Source: Flavisolibacter nicotianae (lineage in GTDB: Bacteria > Bacteroidota > Bacteroidia > Chitinophagales > Chitinophagaceae). Taken from it: 64,000 nt of DNA. The position numbers and the translations under genes were made by a program. Position 1 is the first letter of the stretch. Each line of letters starts with the position of its first letter. Location: contig NZ_RBCI01000004.1 in assembly GCF_003628535.1 (NCBI RefSeq), forward strand, positions 434,001 through 498,000, in the 5' to 3' direction. Of the stretch, positions 53,725 through 62,567 are shown piece after piece. The notes beneath the pieces were generated by a model. The model ran no database searches, was not told the DNA's origin, and worked only from the letters and a program-made list of their open reading frames with translations.

Positions 53725-55140
53725 TCAGGCCAGAAGCTGCGGCTTTTCTTTATACACCTTCCAGAGAAATTCCCCAAACAAGGTATTGGCCCAGGCAAAC
53801 CATTTGCGGGTAAATTTTTTGGGATTGTCTTTGTGAAACGATTCGTGCATAAAGCCGGTATCGCCATGGGTTGCCTGCAATGTCTGTATGCAGGTGCGCA
53901 CCTCTGCCTCGTTTGACGACGTCATGCCCCGGATGATGATGCTCAGGGGCCAGATCATATCCAGGCCGGCATGCGGTCCGCCAATACCCTCCGCAGCCTT
54001 GCCTTTAAAAAAGAACGGGTTGTCGGAACTCAGCACCAGCTTTCGTGTATTTTGATAAACCGGGTCGGTAGCCTTGACAGAATCCAGGTAAGGCATTGCC
54101 AACAGGCTCGGCACATTGGCGTCGTCCATCAGGTTGAAACTGCCAAACCCGTTCACTTCATAGGCGTAGACTTTTCCAAATCGTGCATGCGTTGTGGTGG
54201 CAAATTGCTGCAGGGCTTTTTGTACTTCGTCTGCCAGGGCGGTGCTTTCACCAGCCAGGGTATTGTCGTGGTAAACGGCGGCCGCAATCGCTGCTATCTG
54301 CCGCAGGCTTGCGACAGCAAAAAAGTTCGAGGGCACCAGGTAGGGATAGATTGTCGCGTCGTCGCTGGGGCGAAACATGGAGCAGATCAGGCCATTGGGT
54401 TTTGCCGGGTAGCCATAACCACCCAACGGCACCCCGTCTGTTGCCCAAGCCGTTGTCCGTTCGAACTTGTAGGGGCCCTTGTCTGCCTTGCGCTGCTGTT
54501 CGCGGAATGTTTTGATGATGGTTTTTGCGGCTTCTTTCCAACCGGCGTCGAAGACCGACGTGTCGCCGGTGGTTTTCCAATAGCCGTGCGCCAGTCGTAC
54601 CGGGTAACAAAGGCTGTCAATTTCCCATTTGCGCTCATGCAAACCGGGTTTCATTGCCGTGTGATCGTTCTTCCACTCACCGACTTTACTGCGGTCTTTG
54701 TAAAACGCGTTGGCATAAGGATCGAATAAAATATTTCGTGCCTGACGGTTGATCACGCCGGCAATCAACTGCTGCAGGGCTTTATCCGCCTTTGCAAAAG
54801 AAAGATAAGGCCATACCTGCGCCGTGCTGTCCCGCAGCCACATTGCATCAATATCACCGGTAATCACATAGGTATCGGGCTTGCCGTTGACCATCGAAAA
54901 ATCAACCGTTGTGTCCAGTGTGTTCGGAAAACAATTGTTGAAAAGCCAGGCCAATTCCTTGTTCTTTACCCTGGCGGCAAAATCAGTGATGGCCTTTTCT
55001 ACACTGGTGCTTTTAAAATGCCGTTCGCTCTCCGGGATGCGCACAACCGGGAATTCATTCAGGGCCGCAAATACATTCGGCTGGAAGAAAACACCGGCGC
55101 CGATAAACCCCGTGTTTTTTATAAAATGTCTTCTGTTCAT
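53725..55140 (-). CDS. GH125 exo-alpha-1,6-mannosidase
   Basis: 471 residues from the ATG at 55140; a longer open frame to 55257 would bury the signal. The start MNRRHFIKNTGFIGAGVFF has a twin-arginine pattern (RRHFIK). GH125 features include DTYVITGDIDAMWLRDSTAQ, where the Asp-Met-Trp-Leu-Arg-Asp segment forms the substrate site, plus FERTTAWATDGVPLGGYGYP and a closing IGGPHAGLDMIWPLSI. The enzyme removes alpha-1,6-linked mannose by inversion. With the GH92 gene upstream (121 bp), it fits stepwise trimming of alpha-mannans or high-mannose N-glycans. Confidence 0.9.
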   Translation of the reverse strand: MNRRHFIKNTGFIGAGVFFQPNVFAALNEFPVVRIPESERHFKSTSVEKAITDFAARVKNKELAWLFNNCFPNTLDTTVDFSMVNGKPDTYVITGDIDAMWLRDSTAQVWPYLSFAKADKALQQLIAGVINRQARNILFDPYANAFYKDRSKVGEWKNDHTAMKPGLHERKWEIDSLCYPVRLAHGYWKTTGDTSVFDAGWKEAAKTIIKTFREQQRKADKGPYKFERTTAWATDGVPLGGYGYPAKPNGLICSMFRPSDDATIYPYLVPSNFFAVASLRQIAAIAAAVYHDNTLAGESTALADEVQKALQQFATTTHARFGKVYAYEVNGFGSFNLMDDANVPSLLAMPYLDSVKATDPVYQNTRKLVLSSDNPFFFKGKAAEGIGGPHAGLDMIWPLSIIIRGMTSSNEAEVRTCIQTLQATHGDTGFMHESFHKDNPKKFTRKWFAWANTLFGEFLWKVYKEKPQLLA

Positions 55141-55261
55141 TTTCTCTTTTGTTTTACTGCAAAATCCGAATCGATAACGATTTTGCAACCTAGCTTTTTT
55201 GTCGCTTTTTTGTTCCTGTTTTTTTGTGATGCCGTTGGTGAAAAGCGATTGATTCAAAACG

Positions 55262-57460
55262 TCAGGGACTTTTTACCGGTGCCGTTCCCGTTTTTATGTC
55301 AATCGATCCCCCGTTTCGGAACAGTTCGTGCGGCACAAAAAAACCGTGTTGCAAACGACCGTTGACCGCAATGCTTTCCAGCTTTCTGCCGGCTCCGCTT
55401 TTTCGAATGGTGAGTATCCTGCCGTTGTTCTGCTTCCACACCACCCGATCGAAAAGCGGCACCGTAACCAGGTAGCGGTCATCAACAGCCACATAAGGAT
55501 AGAGTCCCAATGCACTGCAAACATACCATGACGACATTTCGCCGGCATCATCCATCCCACAAAGGTCAAGACCCTGTGGGCCCATCCCGTACAAGCTGTC
55601 CAGGATAAAATCGATGATCTTTTGCGATTTCTCCGGCTTTCCCACAAAATAATAGGCAAACGGCGCTTCGTGGTCGGGCTGGTTGCCGTGGCAATACTGG
55701 CCAATCATGGTTTCCACGTTGCGGGCAATATAGGCCGGGTTCCAGGGAAGCGTGAACAGCGAATCGAGTTTGCCCTCAAATGCGTTCTTTCCGCCGTACA
55801 AACCGATCAATCCATCCATGTCGTGCGGCGCAAAAAACGATACCTGCCAGGCATTCGCCTCACGGTACATGTATTCGTAGTAGGGATATTGGGGGTTGAA
55901 ATTTTTTACCCAGTCACCGTTCGCCAGGCGCCCCCGCATGAAGCGTGTGGAGGGGTCGAAGACATTCTTGTAATTCTTCGACCGCTCCATCAGTTCGCGG
56001 TAATGAGCGGTATCACCCAGCTTTTTTGCCATTTGGGCAAGGGCATAATCATCGTAGGCATATTCCAGCGTTTTGGACACACCGGTGTTCGCCTTGGTTT
56101 CGACGTGCGGATTGGGAAGATCGGGTTCCGAAATAAAACCCTTCTCGCGGTACTCGTTCAGGTGCGGCCGGCTGCTGCCTTCCACATACGCATTTCGGAG
56201 CAAGAGGTTATAAGCTCCTTTTACATCAAAATCATCGATCCCGCGGAGGTAGGAACCGGCGATGAAGGACGCGGCATGATCGCCATGAAAAAACGTCGGG
56301 ATAAACCCTGTTTTGTCACCCATGTCTTTCAACGACCGGATCACATCGGCCGTAACCTTCGGCGAAACAATACTTAACAGCACCAACTTGTTGCGGTAGG
56401 TGTCCCAAAGCGAAGGCACCGTGTAATAATTGTAGGTTGCCTTTACAACCGAATCTTTTACATCGGTATACTCCCCGTTTACATCGCTGCGAAGTGCAGG
56501 CCACAAAAGGGCCCGGTAAAAAGAAGAATAAAAAAGTTGTTTTTGCTTACCGGTTCCACCCTGCACCGCAATTTTCGACAGCATCGCTTCCCACGTGCTG
56601 TCGGCTGCGCTTCTGATTTCTTCAAAAGACCGGCCGCCTATTTCCTGCTCCAGGTTTTGCTTCGCGTTGCCGGTGCTGACAAACGACAATCCTATTTTCA
56701 GCTCGACAGGGCGGGTGGTGCCATCATCTTTCAACTGTACGATTGCCCTTCCTTCCCGCCTGCCCTCAGACACTATATCGAGACTGGCGATGTTGCCGTT
56801 TACCGTTGCGTAAAAACAGATCTTGTCATGCCCTACCTGCTGGTAGCCCTGGACCGCCGAAGGTCCCGCCTGTTCGATATGCCAGCCATTCACCCGGTTG
56901 TTTGCCCTTGCCAGGTCAAACAGGATTTTGCGGTCTTTGTGGTTGGTAAACTCGTATTGATGATAGCCACAGCGCAGCGTGGAAGTGAGGCGAACGTTGA
57001 TGCCGTAATCCTGCAGGTAAACCTGGTAAAATCCCGGCGCGGCCGATTCGCTTGCATGTGAAAAACGCGACGAGTAGCTTCCGCCCTTTACCTGGCCCGG
57101 CAGCGGCAAAACCGGGATATTGCACAAGTTCCAATGCCCTTTGTTGGTGTGCGCAAAGCCGACTATGGTGGTATCCTCGTACTCGTAACCGGCACCGGAG
57201 CCGTATTCGGTCATGGGGCTAAGCTGCACCATTGCATTGGGCAAAGCAGATCCGGGGTAGGTTAGTCCGGACCAGGGCCGCCAGCCCTTCGGAACAGTAA
57301 AGCCAACAATCCGCGGGTCGGTTAAGGGGGTTGTCCCGATGAAAGGATTGACGTATTGCGTAAATCCCTTTCTGCTTTTCGCAACGACCGGTGCCGTGAT
57401 TTTACAGGAGGTCACCGTCATCCAAACGAATCCTGCCAGTATGGAAAGAAGCCAACGCAT
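55262..57460 (-). CDS. GH92 alpha-1,2-mannosidase-like lipoprotein
   Basis: 732 residues. A lipoprotein signal MRWLLSILAGFVWMTVTSCK places it at the outer membrane or in the periplasm. GH92 signatures: QYVNPFIGTTPLTDP near the start, YPGSALPNAMVQLSPMTEYG, IGQYCHGNQPDHEAPFAYYF and LCGMDDAGEMSSWYVCSALG. The catalytic Glu and the Asp pair used with a Ca2+ ion lie in these blocks. The last block reads DDAGEMSSW where most members I recall have DDCGQMSAW. GH92 removes terminal alpha-mannose with inversion. It is in the middle of the glycan locus. Confidence 0.88.
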   Translation of the reverse strand: MRWLLSILAGFVWMTVTSCKITAPVVAKSRKGFTQYVNPFIGTTPLTDPRIVGFTVPKGWRPWSGLTYPGSALPNAMVQLSPMTEYGSGAGYEYEDTTIVGFAHTNKGHWNLCNIPVLPLPGQVKGGSYSSRFSHASESAAPGFYQVYLQDYGINVRLTSTLRCGYHQYEFTNHKDRKILFDLARANNRVNGWHIEQAGPSAVQGYQQVGHDKICFYATVNGNIASLDIVSEGRREGRAIVQLKDDGTTRPVELKIGLSFVSTGNAKQNLEQEIGGRSFEEIRSAADSTWEAMLSKIAVQGGTGKQKQLFYSSFYRALLWPALRSDVNGEYTDVKDSVVKATYNYYTVPSLWDTYRNKLVLLSIVSPKVTADVIRSLKDMGDKTGFIPTFFHGDHAASFIAGSYLRGIDDFDVKGAYNLLLRNAYVEGSSRPHLNEYREKGFISEPDLPNPHVETKANTGVSKTLEYAYDDYALAQMAKKLGDTAHYRELMERSKNYKNVFDPSTRFMRGRLANGDWVKNFNPQYPYYEYMYREANAWQVSFFAPHDMDGLIGLYGGKNAFEGKLDSLFTLPWNPAYIARNVETMIGQYCHGNQPDHEAPFAYYFVGKPEKSQKIIDFILDSLYGMGPQGLDLCGMDDAGEMSSWYVCSALGLYPYVAVDDRYLVTVPLFDRVVWKQNNGRILTIRKSGAGRKLESIAVNGRLQHGFFVPHELFRNGGSIDIKTGTAPVKSP

Positions 57461-57576
57461 GCCCGTTCAAAAATTTATTAGCCAATGGAGCCGCCATTCA
57501 CGGAATTGCGTTCAGTTTTTGTACATCAAACACATTATTCCATTTCGTGGTGGCAAAATTCTGTCTTGCAATTGCC

Positions 57577-58755
57577 TTAGCGGGATGAGAATTTATACAC
57601 AGAACTTGTCCGGTAGGTCTGTCCCGGTTTCAGCACGGTACTCGGAAACGCAGGCTGGTTGGGCGAATCCGGGAAGTGTTGTGTTTCCAAACAAAACGCT
57701 GTCCGGAAGTCATCCTTCGCACCGCCCTTGAAGGTGTTTTTGCTTTGCATGAAATTACCACCGTAGAACTGCAGGCCGGGTTCTTCGGTGTACACATCCA
57801 TCACAATGCCGGATTTGTCTCCCACTACGGTCGCCGCGTGTTTCATTCCGGTGCCGCTCAACACAAAATTGTGGTCGTAACCCTTGCCATTTTGCAACTG
57901 TTCGTTCTTTTCCTCCACCCGTGCGCCAATGGCAACCGGTTTGGTAAAGTCGAAAGGCGTGCCGGCAACAGGCAGATTTTTTCCGGTTGGAATTAGCGTG
58001 GAGTCGACCGGCGTGTACTGGCTGGCGTTGATCTGGAGGATATGATTGTTGATGGTACCGCTGCCTTCGCCGTTCAGGTTGAAAAACGCATGGTTGGTCA
58101 GGTTCACCACCGTGGTTTTATCGGTCGTGGCTTCGTACTCCAACTTCAATTCATTGTTCGCCGTCAGTTGATACACCACCTTTACATTCAAATTTCCCGG
58201 GAACCCTTCTTCGCCGTCTTTCGAAAGATAAGTCAGGACAAGGGTCGAGTCATTTGGCTGGTCTGCGTTCCACAACACGGCCTGGAAACCTTTCTTCCCA
58301 CCGTGCAGGGTATTGGGACCGTTGTTGGTGAACAGGGTATATTGTTTTCCATCCAGCGAAAATTTCCCCTTTGCAATGCGGTTGCCATAGCGGCCGATCG
58401 TGGCACCGAAATAAGGTTCGGTGGAATTTGCGTAGTCGTCCGCATTTTTAAAACCCACCACGACGTCCGTTGGCTTCCCGTTTTTATCCGGCACCAGGAG
58501 ACTGACCAGCCGGCCACCGTAATTGGTAATGGCAGCCGTCATGCCCCTGCTGTTTTTAAGGTGATAAAGCGTGGCTGTTTTGCCCTCGATGGTCCGTTGA
58601 AAGCCTGTGCTGTCTGTTCCGGCCGTTGCTTGATTTGTCATTGAATCCGTTTCACTTTTTGTTGTCGCAGACTGGTTTTCGTTGTTCGAACACGCAAAGA
58701 GAAGCGTGCTGAGTAAAAGTGGAAGGATGTTTATCCGTTGTCCATTCGTGTGCAT
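57577..58755 (-). CDS. Aldose 1-epimerase (mutarotase) lipoprotein
   Basis: 392 residues with a lipoprotein signal (LPLLLSTLLFACSNN, lipobox Cys at residue 22) and a Ser/Thr-rich linker to about residue 50. The galactose-mutarotase fold follows: ITNYGGRLVSLLVPD, GATIGRYGNRIAKGKF, NHAFFNLNGEGSG (catalytic His) and TEEPGLQFYGGNF (catalytic Glu). It interconverts alpha and beta anomers of released sugars in the periplasm, helping transport. The ends are intact (GQTYRTSSVYKFSSR). It lies between the GH5-like and GH92 genes. Confidence 0.9.
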   Translation of the reverse strand: MHTNGQRINILPLLLSTLLFACSNNENQSATTKSETDSMTNQATAGTDSTGFQRTIEGKTATLYHLKNSRGMTAAITNYGGRLVSLLVPDKNGKPTDVVVGFKNADDYANSTEPYFGATIGRYGNRIAKGKFSLDGKQYTLFTNNGPNTLHGGKKGFQAVLWNADQPNDSTLVLTYLSKDGEEGFPGNLNVKVVYQLTANNELKLEYEATTDKTTVVNLTNHAFFNLNGEGSGTINNHILQINASQYTPVDSTLIPTGKNLPVAGTPFDFTKPVAIGARVEEKNEQLQNGKGYDHNFVLSGTGMKHAATVVGDKSGIVMDVYTEEPGLQFYGGNFMQSKNTFKGGAKDDFRTAFCLETQHFPDSPNQPAFPSTVLKPGQTYRTSSVYKFSSR

Positions 58756-58908
58756 AAATTGAAAAATTGGGTAGTGGCGTACAAATATCGAAAGCGCCGG
58801 TTTTGATTTTCGTTTTCAATGCCTGTCGTAAATAGTGAATCTTCAATCGTGAATAACGCGACGTTTTTCACTCCCTGCTCACAACAAGAATTCGGTTGAC
58901 GGCTGTCC

Positions 58909-60012
58909 TTACTGCTGCACGCCATTGAGTTTTTTAATCAGGGCCACTTCTTCTTCTTTGTAGGGCGTTCCGTCTTTGCGGAAAATATCATGAAACCAAA
59001 CCTTTGGCTCGTTGCCGTCCGGCATCGGTGTATCCCAGGCATAGATCGTGTTGGTTTTTCCCGCCACAAAGCCCCAGTTGATGGCACCGACCTGCTGTTC
59101 TTTCAGCAACGGCAGAACGGTTGCAAACTGGCTGTTCCGGGTGCGGGCCATGTATTCGGTACAAATCAGGGGCTTGCCGTTTGCTTTCAGCAACTGGATT
59201 ACCCGCTTGTGCCAGGGTGCCTCTTCGTAGTCGTGGTACGTGATGACGTCCGAATTGGCCAGTTGGTAGGCGTTGAGTTTTTCGAAATCCCAGTTCCACA
59301 AGCCGGCGCTGACCGGCTGGTCGGGATTGACCTCCCTCGCCCACTGAAATACCTTTGCCAGCAATGCAAGCGAGGAATCTCTTTTACCGGAATTCCCCGG
59401 CTCGTTGTACAAATCCCAAAGCAGGATCCGCTTGTCGTTTTTGAATGTCGTGAGTACGTCTTTCACGTATTTCTCCAAGCCGGGGTAAAGTTTCGCGTCG
59501 TTTGATGCCGGCTGTCCCGGGTCCTGCATCCATCCGGAATTGTGTATGCCCGGTTTGGGCTCCGGTTGTTTACCGGCAACCGGTGTTTTGTTCCAGCAGT
59601 CGTCGAAAAAAACCAGCATGGGTTGAATGCCGTGCTTGTCGGCAATGCTTAAAAACTGGGCGACGCGTTTTTTAAATCCCTGCGGATCCTGTTTCCAGGC
59701 GAGGGAATGCAGGAAGACCCGCATGGTGTTGAAACCAATGCCCTGTGCCCAGCCCAGTTCTTTGTCGATCGTGGCCGGGTCGAAGGTCTCTGCCTGCCAC
59801 ATCTCGAGTTGGTTGATGGCGTTGGCCGGAATATAATTGGCACCGGTAAGCCATTGATGCCGGCTATACCAGGCATTCGCTTTTTCCGGAGTCCAGACCT
59901 TGCCTGCGACAGCCGTCTTCGCTACGGGTTTGACGGTTTGCTGTGCGGAAGCTGTCGTTGTTAAAAACAGCAACGCATATCCTAAAAACCGGGTCCCAAA
60001 CTTCATGTGCAT
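58909..60012 (-). CDS. GH5-like (clan A) secreted glycoside hydrolase
   Basis: 367 residues with a signal peptide (FGTRFLGYALLFLTTTASAQ; the start may be ATG 60012 or 60006). Clan-A features are present: GANYIPANAINQLEMWQAET, FNTMRVFLHSL (strand 2 Arg), LWDLYNEPGNSG with the acid/base Glu, and LICTEYMAR with the nucleophile Glu. A (beta/alpha)8 retaining beta-glycosidase is likely; beta-mannosidase or endo-beta-mannanase would fit the neighbours, but cellulase-type annotation is equally common. It lies 79 bp after the DUF4965 gene. Confidence 0.75.
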   Translation of the reverse strand: MHMKFGTRFLGYALLFLTTTASAQQTVKPVAKTAVAGKVWTPEKANAWYSRHQWLTGANYIPANAINQLEMWQAETFDPATIDKELGWAQGIGFNTMRVFLHSLAWKQDPQGFKKRVAQFLSIADKHGIQPMLVFFDDCWNKTPVAGKQPEPKPGIHNSGWMQDPGQPASNDAKLYPGLEKYVKDVLTTFKNDKRILLWDLYNEPGNSGKRDSSLALLAKVFQWAREVNPDQPVSAGLWNWDFEKLNAYQLANSDVITYHDYEEAPWHKRVIQLLKANGKPLICTEYMARTRNSQFATVLPLLKEQQVGAINWGFVAGKTNTIYAWDTPMPDGNEPKVWFHDIFRKDGTPYKEEEVALIKKLNGVQQ

Positions 60013-60091
60013 ATCTATTTTGAATGATCAATTATTCGTGCGGCAACTCACAGACCGGCCTTGCCAGGGCAGATCTGCCGTTCGCCACCGG

Positions 60092-62545
60092 TTATTTTTT
60101 TTGTTTTTGCTCGAGCAGTTTCATGAAATAGCCGCCTACCACGCTTCTCGCCTGGAAGCCTACCTGCCGGCCATTTGTCGTCTCGTGCCAGTCGCTCAGG
60201 GGTACCCGGGTAGGGGTTTCGGTGGCATATTTGTACACGGGTTTGACGATCGCTTCAAAATCAGAAGGGCTCTCGGCCAGCGTGGCTGTCCACATGATCC
60301 AGTCGGACTTTGTGTAGGTCCGCCGGCTGTCCAGCGGCAGGCCGAATTCGTTTTGCTTTTTCAGGTAGTAGTTCATTTCTTTTTTATAAACGTCTTCAGG
60401 AAAAAGATTAAAGCCCAGTACCTTGTCCCAAACCATGTTGTATTTCTGGCTCCAGGTCGTGGGATTTTCAAACGTCAGCGAAAAGTGGTCACCGGCGCCA
60501 GCCAGTTTCATCCACCGCTGAACCATGGCCCGTGCGCTGTCCATATACCGTGTCGCTGTGTCGTTGTGGCCAAGCTGTTTTGCCAGTTGCGCATAGCCAG
60601 CGATCCCGATGATCGCTTTTACGGAAAGGTTGGCGTTGCGGGCCAGGTGCCCGGCAAAATCATCGGTGCAAAGCTGGTTGGCGGGATCAAAGCCTTCCCT
60701 GAGCAGGTAATTGGCCCAAGTGGTCAGCGTGTTCCAGTGCTTTTTGGCATAGTCCGCATTTCCCTCCACTTTGGCAATGGCGGCTGTCAAAATGAGCATG
60801 TTGCCGCTTTCCTCCACCGGCATGTCTTCGCCATAGGTCTGGCCGTTGGCCAGCGGATAGGTGCCCAGGTCATGCGCCGCAAAGGGCTTGGCCCATTTGC
60901 CGCTCTCGCTGTAGTAAAAAATGCCGTTCATCATGCCCTTTAAAAGATCGGGGTTGTACACCAGGAACAGGGGTGCCGAAGGATACGTGATATCCACCGT
61001 ATTGATAGAGCCGTTGCTGAAATTTTCTTTGGAAAGAAAGAGAATATCCCCCCCGGGGCTTTTTACCAGCTTGTGTGCCGCTATCGCCTGGCGGTAGGCC
61101 ATATCGCAAAGCTTTGCGTAGTCTTCGCCACCGGCTTTTACCGCGTCGGCATGCATCTTTTTGTCGAAAGCGTTACACTGTGCAAGCACCTGCTGGTACT
61201 GCGTCTGTGCTTTTGTCAACTCGGTTTCGATTGTGCTTCCCTTTTCCTTCCACCAGGGTTTCAGGTTGGTGCCGAAATATTGAACGGAATACAGATCATC
61301 ATAACCCAAAAGGAGCACTTGTTCCCTGGCCGTTTTGCCCACTGCGCCAAGGTTCAGCACCGTATTCAGCATCAATCCCTTGCCTGTTAGCGAAGCGGAT
61401 GATACGGTTTTTCCTGTGCGAAAACTGCTGACGGCATCGGCGGCAGGCGTGATGTATTGCAACGGTTTTGCGGCCTGGGGCGCAGCTACAAACAGGTAAC
61501 CCCAGTCGATGCGCAGGTCATCCCCTTTCTTTTGCAAAACCGGTTGTGCCGTAGTTCCCGCTTTCAGATAAGACAGGTTGCCTGTCATGCCTTTCTCTGC
61601 CTTCACTTCCTGCACCGATGCGTTCACGGCCAGGTTGGTGGACGTACCCAGGTAAACCTGCACCAGATGCGGCTTGCCGTCAGCCGATGCGGCTTTGAAA
61701 CTGACGTAAGAAACCGGGCGGGAAATCAGGTCCAGGTTGTTCATCAGCAATGGCGAAACAAAGTTGAGCGTCAGCAGCACATTGCCGCAACGGAAGTCAT
61801 ACGTGGTTTGCGTAGCCGTGATGTTGACCTTTTGCTGTTGGGCAATATCCATGGCGTCAAAAGCATCCACCACTTCGTTCACAAGACCTGCGTCCAGCCA
61901 CTGGCCACCAGCGGTGTTGGCCACATGAATAGCCAGCACGTTCTTGCCGGTTTTCAGGTTGCCGCTGGCCGTGCCTTTCAGCGGGATATAAACAAACTTG
62001 CCCGTCCAGCCTTTGCGTTCGTACACCTTTTTGCCATTCAGGTACACTTCCACGTTATCGTCGTGGTGCAATTTCAAAAACAGGTTGTTGAAATCCGTTT
62101 TTTTCAGATCGAATGTCCGGCGCACCCACAGGTTGTTGCTCTTCCAATAGGTTTTGGCCTGCGTACGGTTGTCGCCGAAGGGAGCCAGGCCTTTCTTCCA
62201 GGCTGCATCCTCAAAAGAAGCATTCATCCAGCCTGCTGCCGGTTCTTCTTCCGTGTACAGGGTTTCATAATTCACCTCGTCAGAGGCTGGCAGTACGCTG
62301 GTAAACTTTTTTTCAGCATTGCCCATAAAGCGGTACAGTTTTCCATCCACTTTGATCAGGCCAAGCAGGGATTGATCGGCGCCGGTCCAGTGTTTGGTAG
62401 GCTGTGCTGCAAGCGTGTCGTTCGTCGACCAGATGCTGAAATACGGATCGTGTGTGATGAGCGGATACGCCGGTGCCTTACTGACCTGCGCAAACGAAAC
62501 AGTACTGCAGCAAAAAAGCAGAAAGGAGAAAAGAATCTTTTTCAT
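60092..62545 (-). CDS. DUF4965/DUF5127 glutaminase-like exported protein with inserted jelly-roll domain
   Basis: 817 residues from the ATG at 62545 (MKKILFSFLLFCCSTVSFAQ is the signal peptide). The mature N-terminus LITHDPYFSIWSTNDTLA is the family signature also found in fungal glutaminase GtaA. About residues 75-215 look like an inserted galactose-binding-like domain (FEDAAWKKGLAPFGDNRTQA, LWVRRTFDLKK, DDNVEVYLNGKKVYE). The C-terminal (alpha/alpha) region has SNGSINTVDITYPSAPLFLV and NLSVKAIIGIAGYAQLAKQL and ends KQKK. The true substrate in Bacteroidota is untested; its place in the glycan locus argues for a sugar. Confidence 0.82.
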   Translation of the reverse strand: MKKILFSFLLFCCSTVSFAQVSKAPAYPLITHDPYFSIWSTNDTLAAQPTKHWTGADQSLLGLIKVDGKLYRFMGNAEKKFTSVLPASDEVNYETLYTEEEPAAGWMNASFEDAAWKKGLAPFGDNRTQAKTYWKSNNLWVRRTFDLKKTDFNNLFLKLHHDDNVEVYLNGKKVYERKGWTGKFVYIPLKGTASGNLKTGKNVLAIHVANTAGGQWLDAGLVNEVVDAFDAMDIAQQQKVNITATQTTYDFRCGNVLLTLNFVSPLLMNNLDLISRPVSYVSFKAASADGKPHLVQVYLGTSTNLAVNASVQEVKAEKGMTGNLSYLKAGTTAQPVLQKKGDDLRIDWGYLFVAAPQAAKPLQYITPAADAVSSFRTGKTVSSASLTGKGLMLNTVLNLGAVGKTAREQVLLLGYDDLYSVQYFGTNLKPWWKEKGSTIETELTKAQTQYQQVLAQCNAFDKKMHADAVKAGGEDYAKLCDMAYRQAIAAHKLVKSPGGDILFLSKENFSNGSINTVDITYPSAPLFLVYNPDLLKGMMNGIFYYSESGKWAKPFAAHDLGTYPLANGQTYGEDMPVEESGNMLILTAAIAKVEGNADYAKKHWNTLTTWANYLLREGFDPANQLCTDDFAGHLARNANLSVKAIIGIAGYAQLAKQLGHNDTATRYMDSARAMVQRWMKLAGAGDHFSLTFENPTTWSQKYNMVWDKVLGFNLFPEDVYKKEMNYYLKKQNEFGLPLDSRRTYTKSDWIMWTATLAESPSDFEAIVKPVYKYATETPTRVPLSDWHETTNGRQVGFQARSVVGGYFMKLLEQKQKK

Positions 62546-62567
62546 TTGTAACGTCATTTATAATCTG

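Noticed and set aside
59900-60943. Plus-strand open frame of 347 codons over the GH5-like and DUF4965 genes
   Set aside because: It crosses two real genes and their spacer, with shadow-type composition. The same applies to 61457-62551.
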